DNA of 64,000 nucleotides from Asterias amurensis (taxonomy: Eukaryota > Echinodermata > Asteroidea > Forcipulatida > Asteriidae), in the NCBI RefSeq assembly GCF_032118995.1, contig NC_092648.1, positions 511,001-575,000 on the forward strand, given 5' to 3'. A program made the translations under genes and the position numbers. Of the stretch, positions 55,701 through 64,000 are shown one piece after another. The notes beneath the pieces are model-generated. The model was not told where the DNA came from. It did no database searches and saw only the letters and a list, made by a program, of their open reading frames with translations. The stretch's first letter is position 1, and each line of letters begins with the position of its first letter.

Positions 55701-58700
55701 TTTCCCATCTCCAGGGCCCATATGAGTGATATGGTTGAAATCTGACGGGGCTGAAATCAATGACTTGCGATCCGTCCTGAAATCAAAATCAAATTTTCAT
55801 TGTCAGATTCTAGTTACAATTCAAACCATTTCAATTAAAAGGTCTTTCATAGAGCTGCGTTAGCACAAAAAGTAGCTAAGCACAACAAAATTATGCTTAC
55901 CAGAACAAGGTTACCTGCCAAACTACCATGTCACATGTACAATTTGGATTGGTAGCTTGCTCATTTCTGCTAAGCAGATAATTGTTGAGCAAAATATTAA
56001 GCAAATGGGCCGAGATGACATTCTAACACTTACTTTTTGATGTCGTCTCTATTCTTGAATGAAAACCTTCCCTTGTCTCTCTTGATGCTCTGTTTGCTCA
56101 CACGAGGAACAACTAAATCATCTGCAGAAACAAACAAAAACATTTTGGTAATACATCAATACATCAATGACTGATGGTAACGACGACTAAATGCCCTGTT
56201 GGAACAGAAAGTTTGAAATTTGTAAACTCTAGTATAATAGTATTATTAGTAATAATAATAATATATTTGATTTATATAATATCTCTAGGCACTTTACAAA
56301 GTATTTCAAATATAAAAATAACAAGTTAAATAATTTACAATTGACTGAATTCTAAGATTAACACACAAGCTAGGTAAATAATTATGTATATGCATTTATA
56401 ATTTATAAACGGTTTGTTGCTAAAAAAATCACATTATCATTCATGGTTTATTAAAAACATTCAATACGGTTGCCACAGGCAAAATTATATTGAATTTACA
56501 AAAATGTACAGTTAAAACATGAAAATTACAGCCAGAGTAAAATTGGGTTAACATTAAAAAAGTAACATTAAAATTCACACAAGCAGACATTTTAGTGGTG
56601 AATGTACAGTATAGAAAAATATGATTGGAAAACATTAACAACAAATTATACATAGTTTTCATTTAGAAGTTTGACCATTGCAGCCAAAAAAAGTGCTAAA
56701 TTACATGACATTGACAATATTAAAACAAACAAAAAGAAGCAATATTACAATTCAGAAAAATAGAGACTAACAAAATACAGAAATGCACACTAAAAAAGAT
56801 AAACAGTCTGCATGAGTAGATAATGAGAAATATACAATTTGATATTTAAGAGGTGGGTTTTCAAGGCACTTTTGTACTATTCAAATGAGGGGATAGAACG
56901 AATGTGATGGGGAGATTCGATTAATATTAACAATAAAAACAGTACTTATATATCGCAATATGAATAAAAATTCCTCAAAGCGCTTAACAGCAAAATATAA
57001 AGCATTACAAATTTTAGAAGATTATTCTGACTCACCACTATCTCTATCATTGTTATGTAGATACATGAGTCTGGGTGTGTGCAGATCTGCTAGGTAACAT
57101 AGGTTGAAGCTACCATCACGGCTTACTGGACGCGTCTGAGGGAAAAAACAACAAAATCAAAATGATTGTGTAACTTTCAAAGATAATAATAATAACAATT
57201 TTTTTATTACGAGCTTTTCACATTATTACCCCTGGTCACTGTGCCACTTGATTCATTCCTTAAACTATCTCAGCTCCTTGGGGAGTAAACAGCCTGTGCA
57301 ACAAATTTGTAGAGTACTAAGATAAATCAATCATAAGAACCATCTCTGCCCTCACAGGTACGTACTTATCCCTGGGTGGAGAGAAAAGTGTCTTGCTCAG
57401 GGACACAAGTGTCATAACCCGGACTCGAACCCACACTCTGCTGAACAGAAACACAAGAGCTTGAATTCGGCCAAAAGACCTTATACTTGACGTTTCCTGA
57501 CTTACCCCTTTGATTGGTATTGTCTGGAACCATTCCATATGATGGACATCAAACATATCCACTGATACCTCACTATAAACCACAAGATGCGGGCAGTTAA
57601 AACCTGAAAATGGAATCAACACTCAGTTGGTTAAACCACGATACTCGATAAGTGAGTTACAAAATAACCTCAAGATGTGGGCAGTTACAACAAGAAAATG
57701 GAATCAACACTCAATTGGTTAAACCACGATACTCGATAATTGAGTTACAAAAAAAACTACAAAGTGTGGGTAATAACATGTAAAACCAGAATATAGAATC
57801 AACACTCAGTGAGTTAAGTCACTCTACTTGATCAGTGAGTACAAAATAACTGCAAGGTGTGGGCAGTTAAAACCTGAATATGTAATCAACACACAGTGAG
57901 TTAGAAAGTAAATATAAAAGGCAAAAGAAGTAACATCAAGTGAAAAGGTCAGGTAAGTTTCTTAATCAACTTTGAATCTTCCAACTTTGAATGACATCAC
58001 ATCATTTGTATTGAAGGTATAGGTTTCATTTCATTTCAACATGGTTTATTAAAAAGAACATGAATCACAGCCAAAAGCTGAATTACTCCTGGTTTACAAT
58101 TAAAACAGCAACAAAGAAGAAAGAGAAAATATCAATTAAAAACAAACATTTTCATTGAAATTACAAAAAGATAAATATACAATAAAAATTGATGAAATAT
58201 CCAACTTTACCCTGATAGCGATTAAACAAAATCGCAAAAATATCATTATACAATGGAGAGATCTAAATATAATATTTATTAAGCAGACGAATAAGATATT
58301 TCAACTTACAGATAGCCGTTGGTACTGCTGGCCACATTAACTCTTGTTTCCTTGTCCTGCGTCCATGGTAATCTACATACACTCCAACGGCTGTAGGTTC
58401 AAGTCAAGAAAATGATCAAGTTTAATGCTGGTAGAATAATAACATTCAAAGGTGAAACTCAGCACATCGTCGGACAAATTAAAGCTGATTATTATTACAA
58501 TTATTATTCAACATTTATTTAGCGCATCTTCAAAGGATTGAAGCGCTTTATATTAAATTCTATAAATCAAAAATCACTAAAAAATGTTTTATAAAACAGT
58601 GAATAAAAATACACTCCAAAATAGCAAAGACTTTAAAAACGTTAAAATTTACACAACAAAGGCAATAGATAGAAAATAATTTACAAGACGGCAAAGATAA

Positions 58701-61700
58701 AAAAGTTAATAATTATGTTTATACAAGCCAAGCACAATATTATTACACAGTAAAAATATTAGAAGCTACACCTAAGGATTAAAAAACTTAAAGACCCACA
58801 AGACAACAGATGTTTCCAAAGAAATATATATAGCCACAGGCTGCCGTGGCACTCCAAAGGCTTTTTCATACACAATATCAACCTCTACCCATTTATACCC
58901 CCGATTGATTTTGGTATTAGAAACTGAATTCACAATAAGAACTTTTTCTTTTCTATTTTTTCTAAAATGCAACATTACAAAATTGATTAAAAAATTAATG
59001 AAGAAAGAAAAATGTTTTGAAGACTTACTCATGAAACACAATAAATATTCTTTGTTACTGATCTGAACGGCTGTCAGTGCGTCTACTGGCGTCTTCTGAA
59101 GATAAGATAGTGAAGGATCTTCCACATTCAGCAAAGCTACAAATCGGAAAACAAAAAATACAATTTAAAAACTTACATGCCTGTTATTTGAAAATAATAA
59201 TAACATAGCATTTATAGAACATTGTGGGTATCAGATCCTTTGCTGAGCTTTACAATTTTAAAAGTACAAAAACACATGAAACCAACAAATATATAAATAC
59301 ACACCAATATTGACATACAAACTAATATGCTGTATGGATTTTGAGGCATTGCATAAAAATAACCTTCTTTACAAGCACTTAAAAAAACATTTGATACAAA
59401 AGCAAACAAAGAAAACAAATAAAGTACAAACCTACACATTTCATAAATAATGATGCAATTAACAAGAATATAAATGAACGTAACTAAAGATAGAGGTGGG
59501 TTTTGAATTGGTGACATACCGACGTTTATTTGGTTTGCGGTAACACCATTTGTAAATGCACTTGCTAGGTAGATTATGTTGAAAACCTCTCTTACTTATA
59601 TTCTACTACCGCTGTACTTACGCTGTATATGCTGTCCCTCTCCTTGTATGCTGAAGAGTCCGAAACCAGACGTGTATCCCGCACACAGTCTTTCTTCAAA
59701 CAGCTCTAGACACGAGCAGGGAGCTGGAAGCGTTAGTTCCTTGACCTTCTTATGGCGTTGTTTGGTGCGATTGAATTCATACACAATGACATGACGCTTC
59801 ATGGCAACACACATACACATAGTAGAACCTTGTCGGATGGTTCCAGTGGTAAACAGTGTACTACCTTTGGGCTCTTCTACTTTGATGGTTGCTACTTCTT
59901 GATTCAAGGCCAGGATGGGAAAGAGACGCAAATGACGACTCCTCCCTAAGCGGGAAAAAAGAATACAGGAACACACTCTTAATCACAAAGTATTCATGCA
60001 ACTACAGTTTGTCAAAAATACTAATAATAATACAGCAACTGTAAGGCGCACTTTCCTGTAAACCATTTCAAGCCGGTCTAGTGAAGTTAAGTAAAATTAT
60101 TGTCAAACTGTAGGGAAAGCAAGCTTAACAAGTGTTTTAAGTTTCTGCTGGAAGAGAGTGATACTGTGCATTTGTCTGAGGTCTTCGAGAAGTGAATTTT
60201 ACTGTTTATAGCGGAGAATGGTGACCGAATTCTGCATTTATGGTCACCATTCTCTACTTATTTTCTTGACTACTATATAACTGTGCTAGCGCCAGAGTTT
60301 TTTGTCTTGGCTGTGTAAGCAAAGAATGCCTAGTAGCCTGCATAATCAAAATATCCCTGCTACCCCGTGTGATGTCATTGCCGATTCTTTGCTTATGGTA
60401 AGCAGAGGCCCAATTTCATAAAGCCTATAAGCAAAAAAATTTATTGTTTAGCAGAAACTGGTTACCCTTTCCAAAATCCACAAAGTTTACGCTGTTTTAA
60501 CTGATGCCCCACCTTCTTTTGGCTTAGCATAGAAACTTGCTAAGCAGTATTTTCTGCTAAACAGCTTAATAAAAATTGATTAAGGGATAGCGCTGCTTAC
60601 CTGAGAAGACTACGATGAGCTGTTCGGTGGGCATAACCTCAACCTGGAATATCTTCTTACTATCTACCCGTACAATGATACCACTAGAAACTTGCTAAGC
60701 AATATTTGATTGATTAAGGGATAGCGCTGCTTACCTGAGATGACTACGATGAGCTGTTCGGTGGGCATAACCTCAACCTGGAATATCTTCTTACTATCTA
60801 CCCGTACAATGATACCACTAGACAGTTGAAGACAGAATAAACCTTCATCCGTCCCAAGCAAAAATCTATCAGAATCTGTCGGTACAATCATCAAAAAGGA
60901 AAATTTTACAGTAGTTCACTATAAAAATTAAGTAATAAACCACCAAGGAAACCGACTGGGTAAATTTTAAATGATTTTGGTTTCTTTGTTTTTCGTCGTT
61001 TTTAAGTTAGAACACTGTTGATATCGCAGCCTTTCTTATAATTGATAGTGGCAGGGTAAATTGGGCGCATTCATAATATCATAGCAACAATATTATTATT
61101 TTATTATCACACAAGGGCAAGTGGAATACAAACAAATTTAGCACATCTGCATCCCATATCCAATGAGGCCGAGGGTGATGAAATTGTTGCCAGCAAATTT
61201 GACGAATAGGTTAAAATTCAATTCAAATTATTCACTTGAAAAACTTAATTTATCCTAGATTAGACAATGACAAACAATTTGGCGGCTCCACAAGAAAAAG
61301 TTTTTAAAATACAAAGAGCGTAACATGCGTAACATCACACTCAGGTTACAACGGATCAACAAATCAGAATCAAGAATTTAAGTTTGCTTGACGATATAAG
61401 CTGAAATAACAAATGTAGCAAAAAAATGTCTGTGAATTTTTTTTCCCTTCTTCTACAACTGCAAGCTCTTCCCTAACTCACCAAGAAAATCTGCACAGTG
61501 GCTCATCTTAATGAGAGTCATACTAGGATCGCAAACCTCCTTAGCGAGAAACACTGGTACTTCCTGGCGCTTGTTACGACGTAGGATCTTATGCAGCTCA
61601 TTCAATGCATTAACCCATTTCTTCTTTTCATGTTCGCTGCATGCTAGGAGTAGAAACTGGGCTGTGATGCCCGGAGGGTTGAGCTGAGAGGCGGCAACCT

Positions 61701-63859
61701 GGAACACATTATCAGGACAAAGTGGGTTTAGTTTAGTTTAGTTTATTACGATAATTGCACAAACATCAAAATACAACTTAGTGCAGAAAGGGAAACCCCA
61801 AACAGGCATGCTGTACCACTAAATGGGACCCTCTATCACACATCAGAATAGAACCAAGAACAATAACAATGCAAAAACAAAAGTAGGAAACATGGAAATT
61901 TATGTATATAATAAAACATTTTAAAAATCACAATAAAAAATAAACAATACAAGCACATTTTATAGACAATTAATAATATAATATAATATCGGATAATAAT
62001 TAATGAAAAAATGAAATTCCAATGCTGCAACCCTCAGTCCTTCTAATCTCTACTTTGGCAATTTAATTGAGAAATATTTGTGAGACTGTCAGGGTTAATG
62101 ACAACTGCAGAGCTTGTTTAATCCCAGAGTTAATTCAATGTTATTAAAGTGAAGTATAATTGATTTGTTGCTCACCTTAAAGATACAGGGTACATCCTTC
62201 TTATCAGCGTGGATTACATCTGATTCTTTGACTGTACTAACTAGAAATTCCTCATCTCTGTAATATCAATGAAAATATTCAATTAAGACTTGAAGCTAGG
62301 CATCAGAACTCCAATTAACCCATGGCACCCACAGGGAATGTAGTGGTGCCCTGTGCTGTGGTGCTCTTTGCAAAGCTCCAATACAAATGCAAATGTTCCT
62401 CATAGAAGTACCGCTTGATAGAGAAAAAATGCTGTACTTTTCAAGGCCAAGTCCAAGTTTGTACTTTTACAATGCAAAGCCAAGGGCATTGACAATGTTC
62501 ACATAAATCTTCACCAAAGTGAAAAAGACAAAAGCATAAATAAAATACATACAAGAATCATAATGACATTGTAAATCTGCGGCAATGTAGAGGATAACAC
62601 AATACAAGCCAAGAGCATATTTCCATTGTGGTCCTCTTAGCTTAAAAAATACATTCAAAATACAGATCATTCAATTTAAATACAATCAACCGAATAACAC
62701 TAAAGGGTAGGAATCAAGGTGGAGGAAGTGAATGGGAATAATAATAATAATCAGCATGAATATTCATACAGCGCCAAAATCCACATAAATACATCTCAAG
62801 GCACCATTCAAATTCATACAAAATGCAAATAAAGTAAAGCAATTAAAAGAAACATTTTAAAAGTTAACGCAAATGATCAAAGATTTATAAATAAAATTAA
62901 AAAAACAAAAAAACAACAACAATGGAATATTATACACACAAACATATCAAGTTTGATAAAAGACTGAGCCTAGAATGATGCAAACTCCAATATCTCTTTA
63001 AAAAAAACACAATATAGAGCAGGGTTTGACAGGTTAGTTGAATAGACAATGCAAGTATCGTGTGTATTTGAACAGAGAATATAGGCACTGTTTGTAAATT
63101 GTTTTGTCCTATTCATACGTCCTCTGTTTGTTCGATTATCTTGTCTCTATCTGTCCACAGGCTGATTACTACAAGCCTCAACTTATCAAATCGGTCTCCA
63201 TACTGTTCATTTTCTTTTACTGTGTATAAACCTTAAAATGCTCTGTCCGCTATTGCATTTTATCTTCCACTACGCGCTAATCCACCAATCAGAAGCTCGA
63301 ACTACTAGGGGGATAAAAACATATATGCTACGACCTCAGTTTTATATCCTACGACCTCTGTTTTTATTACACAGTGCGTAATGTGAAATGTCATTTTGTC
63401 ACGCTCCATATACGGACAGTGAAAGAAAAAATTACATTCTAAACTTTGTGCGAGTGAATGGTGTTCGTCGAGAAATAACGTTCTGAAATTTTAAACTTTG
63501 TGCGTTGCACATGAGACTGGAAGATAAATTCGTTATCGCACGCGCGCTCGTGAAATATGAAAAAATATAGTGCGTCTGCGTCCCATATCCAACTCGACCG
63601 ATTCCACCCGCGCTTGTGTGATAACTTATATTGAATTGACTTGAAATTCCTTACCTCATATCAATGATGTGTGATGGTTCCAGATTGCTCTGATTACTCT
63701 TTCCTTCATACATATCAAACAGGAAGAGTTTAAAGTCACATACTACGGCAAACTGTCTCATCCAGCCCTTACGTACTCCTCCTGGCTTAGGGATCTTCAG
63801 TGTTCCTTCATAGGCTGTTCCAATACCTCGATTAGGATCAACGCCAAGAGGTTTGGCAA
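52605..63859 (-). CDS. CDC42BPA/B: MRCK-type kinase (CDC42BPA/B, fly gek), C-terminal 13 exons
   Basis: The exons splice in frame to 645 codons plus a split codon, ending in TAA. Established family role: MRCKs are Cdc42 effectors of the DMPK/ROCK group that phosphorylate myosin light chain regulators at the leading edge. Order seen: PH domain (63859 to 61482: [45 protein letters not shown]), CNH domain (60875 to 57036: [50 protein letters not shown]), CRIB (55776 to 55677: [18 protein letters not shown], fitting ISxPxxFxHxxHxG), then a Gly/Ser-rich tail. Human MRCK C-termini from PH to end are about the same length. Kinase, coiled-coil and C1 exons are outside the window. Invertebrates usually have one gene for the vertebrate paralogues, so no single paralogue is assigned. 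Confidence 0.97.
52998..53280 (-). CDS. CDC42BPA/B: MRCK Gly/Ser-rich tail exon
   Basis: Acceptor TTAATACAG and donor TTAG|GTGAGT; phase 0 in, 1 out. Encodes [20 protein letters not shown] and a low-complexity Ser/Gly/Pro tail with [17 protein letters not shown], like the vertebrate DSDSPRHSTAS region. Confidence 0.9.
54030..54170. repeat. Small palindromic element in the MRCK tail intron
   Basis: GGCTACAGCTACGACTACAA is mirrored by CAACAGCCGTAGCTGTAGGC. Confidence 0.55.
54571..54724 (+). repeat. 28-bp minisatellite, 5.5 copies
   Basis: The unit begins GTGTTGCATATTCATGAACA and ends AGTATATT. Five copies are identical. Confidence 0.97.
54760..55380. repeat. Tandem repeat of about 186-216 bp, three copies
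   Basis: CCTATGGGTGACGCAAA lies at about 54898 and 55084 and CCTATAAGGGTAGCAAA at 55300, with matching flanks (AATGCACAAG, GCAAGATTGCACTGCA, GGTGAATAATAAATG). The internal GTTGCATATTCATGAACA-like part links it to the adjacent 28-bp minisatellite. Confidence 0.85.
55677..55776 (-). CDS. CDC42BPA/B: MRCK exon with CRIB motif
   Basis: Acceptor GATTTCAG and donor TCG|GTAAGT. Encodes the full Cdc42/Rac-binding motif [18 protein letters not shown], then KQILRDLP, matching vertebrate IQILKDLP. This is the Cdc42-binding site at the C-terminus. Confidence 0.97.
55840..56010. repeat. GGGCCC-family MITE-like copy in MRCK intron
   Basis: TTTCATAGAGCTGCGTTAGC to AAGCAAATGGGCC; closely similar to 48560-48770. 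Confidence 0.65.
56034..56121 (-). CDS. CDC42BPA/B: MRCK exon between CNH and CRIB
   Basis: Encodes [20 protein letters not shown] and FKNRDDIKK, matching vertebrate DELVVPETSDNSRKQMV and RRYSFRV in position. Confidence 0.92.
57036..57135 (-). CDS. CDC42BPA/B: MRCK exon, end of CNH domain
   Basis: Encodes [20 protein letters not shown] and PRLMYLHNN, matching vertebrate VRPLNNEGSLNLLGLETIRLIYFKN. Confidence 0.94.
57192..57462 (-). repeat. tRNA-derived SINE in MRCK intron
   Basis: Minus-strand copy of the 32471-32820 SINE: GGACTCGAACCCACACTCTG (B-box) and GTGTCTTGCTCAGGGACAC are on the + strand. It sits 44 bases downstream of the exon ending at 57506. Confidence 0.85.
57506..57603 (-). CDS. 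CDC42BPA/B: MRCK CNH exon
   Basis: Encodes [20 protein letters not shown] and [11 protein letters not shown], matching vertebrate YLSVYSENAVDIFDVNSMEWIQTLPLK. Confidence 0.96.
58310..58390 (-). CDS. CDC42BPA/B: MRCK CNH exon
   Basis: Encodes [20 protein letters not shown], matching vertebrate IGIYTDCQGRRSRQQELMWP. Phase 1 in and out. Confidence 0.96.
58500..58620 (-). repeat. SINE-tail-like fragment
   Basis: TATTTAGCGCATCTTCAAAG and GAAGCGCTTTATA resemble the GCGCTATATAAA tail of the local SINE family. Similar fragments lie near 56265, 56945 and 62760. Confidence 0.4.
59029..59136 (-). CDS. CDC42BPA/B: MRCK CNH exon
   Basis: Encodes [20 protein letters not shown] and [12 protein letters not shown], matching vertebrate MDAICAVEISSKEYLLCF. 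Confidence 0.96.
59526..59612 (+). repeat. GGTAACACCATG-family fragment abutting an MRCK exon
   Basis: TTTGGTTTGCGGTAACACCA to TATTCTACTACCG matches the left part of the element at 28318 and 15180. Homology ends within about ten bases of the donor GT at 59621-59620. Confidence 0.75.
59622..59945 (-). CDS. CDC42BPA/B: MRCK large CNH exon
   Basis: 324 nt. Encodes [38 protein letters not shown] and [20 protein letters not shown], matching vertebrate RNRHVRLFPMSALDG, LCVAMKRQVLCYELFQSK and IFSEQLCVGFQSGF. Confidence 0.97.
60410..60575. repeat. GGGCCC-family MITE copy in MRCK intron
   Basis: GAGGCCCAATTTCATAAAGC at the left end and CTGCTAAACAGCTTAATAAA near the right. Its right part was carried into the adjacent tandem duplication. 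Confidence 0.7.
60576..60688 (-). pseudogene. Truncated duplicate of an MRCK CNH exon
   Basis: 113 bp nearly identical to 60710-60822 (one difference, GAGAAG versus GAGATG), in direct orientation with a 134-bp offset. It carries the 3' part of the exon and its donor (GTAAGC) but lacks the 5' part and acceptor. Transcribed after the intact exon, it cannot be spliced as a normal internal exon, though its donor could compete. Confidence 0.9.
60735..60875 (-). CDS. CDC42BPA/B: MRCK exon at the start of the CNH domain
   Basis: Acceptor ACCGACAG and donor TCAG|GTAAGC. Encodes [20 protein letters not shown] and [15 protein letters not shown], matching vertebrate ERIALGNEEGLFVVHV and IELIPNDQLVAVISG. 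Confidence 0.96.
61482..61698 (-). CDS. CDC42BPA/B: MRCK PH-domain exon (C-terminal half)
   Basis: Encodes [30 protein letters not shown] and [11 protein letters not shown], matching vertebrate VTASQLSA and ENEKNKWVGVLSELHKILKKNK. The Trp of the last PH helix is present. Confidence 0.96.
62176..62257 (-). CDS. CDC42BPA/B: MRCK PH-domain exon (middle)
   Basis: Encodes [20 protein letters not shown] and KDVPCIFK, matching vertebrate [28 protein letters not shown]. Confidence 0.97.
62320..62450. repeat. Dispersed repeat in MRCK intron
   Basis: GGTGCCCTGTGCTGTGGTGC and TCCTCATAGAAGTACC match the family at 29835-29970. Confidence 0.5.
63230..63630. repeat. CpG-rich dispersed repeat in MRCK intron
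   Basis: TGCGTCCCATATCCAACTCG and GCGCTTGTGTGATAAC recur in decayed, inverted form at about 61080-61170 (ATCACACAAGGGCAAGTGGA, GCATCCCATATCCAATGAGG). Confidence 0.5.
63655..63859 (-). CDS. CDC42BPA/B: MRCK PH-domain exon (N-terminal), first exon in window
   Basis: Acceptor TTTCCAG (63861-63860) and donor ATGAG|GTAAGG. Encodes [31 protein letters not shown] and [18 protein letters not shown], matching vertebrate [18 protein letters not shown] and [15 protein letters not shown]. The exon starts mid-codon; the preceding C1-domain exon lies beyond the window. Confidence 0.97.
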
Positions 63860-64000
63860 CTGGAAATAATAATAAGAATAATAAAAACTTATAAAGCGCA
63901 CAAACCCATATAAGTGCTCGTGGCTCTAAATACAAACAACAACATACATATGTACCAAATTGAAACTATAAGCCTATGTGAGGAAGAAATCCAGAATACA

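Overview
This is animal nuclear DNA: AT-rich, intron-rich and crowded with short dispersed repeats. Two split host genes are certain. The repeat repertoire (fold-back elements, tRNA-derived SINEs, a family carrying GGTTTGCGGTAACACCATG, and a short palindromic family ending in GGGCCCAATTTCAT) suggests a marine invertebrate deuterostome, most likely an echinoderm such as a sea star. That placement rests on remembered repeat families and gene similarity, not on a search.

Layout. (1) 1-6.2 kb: no gene, only palindromic repeats, a SINE and a fold-back element. (2) 6.2-18.6 kb: five irregular repeats of a two-exon cassette on the + strand, called A (about 84-99 nt) and B (about 66-97 nt), ending in terminal segments C and D. 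Splice sites are well kept but most copies lack a shared open frame. This arm also holds a frameshifted Discs-large SH3 fragment (8.2-8.4 kb) and a solo-LTR-like insertion of 1,479 bp with a 5-bp target duplication. (3) 18.7-22.7 kb: a palindromic core. About 410 bp is nearly identical in inverted orientation and is bordered by interstitial TTAGGG-type repeats. Its loop carries 16 copies of a 105-bp satellite. (4) 22.8-31.1 kb: a diverged, inverted (minus-strand) counterpart of the cassette array. (5) 31-35 kb: a SINE and a CpG-rich, promoter-like patch with a CArg-box sequence.

(6) 35.5-42.2 kb, + strand: a complete 13-exon NOP53 (PICT1/GLTSCR2) orthologue of 442 aa, a nucleolar 60S ribosome biogenesis factor. 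(7) 42.7-52.6 kb: intergenic DNA with MITEs, fold-back elements and a minisatellite. (8) 52.6-63.9 kb, minus strand: the last 13 coding exons (645 aa plus a split codon) of an MRCK-type kinase (CDC42BPA/B; fly gek). They cover PH, CNH, CRIB and the C-terminal tail. The kinase, coiled-coil and C1 exons lie beyond position 64000. Every MRCK and NOP53 junction keeps the reading frame.

The two genes run towards each other and are functionally unrelated (ribosome assembly; Cdc42-directed actomyosin control). The part least explained by known families is the large inverted structure at 6-31 kb.
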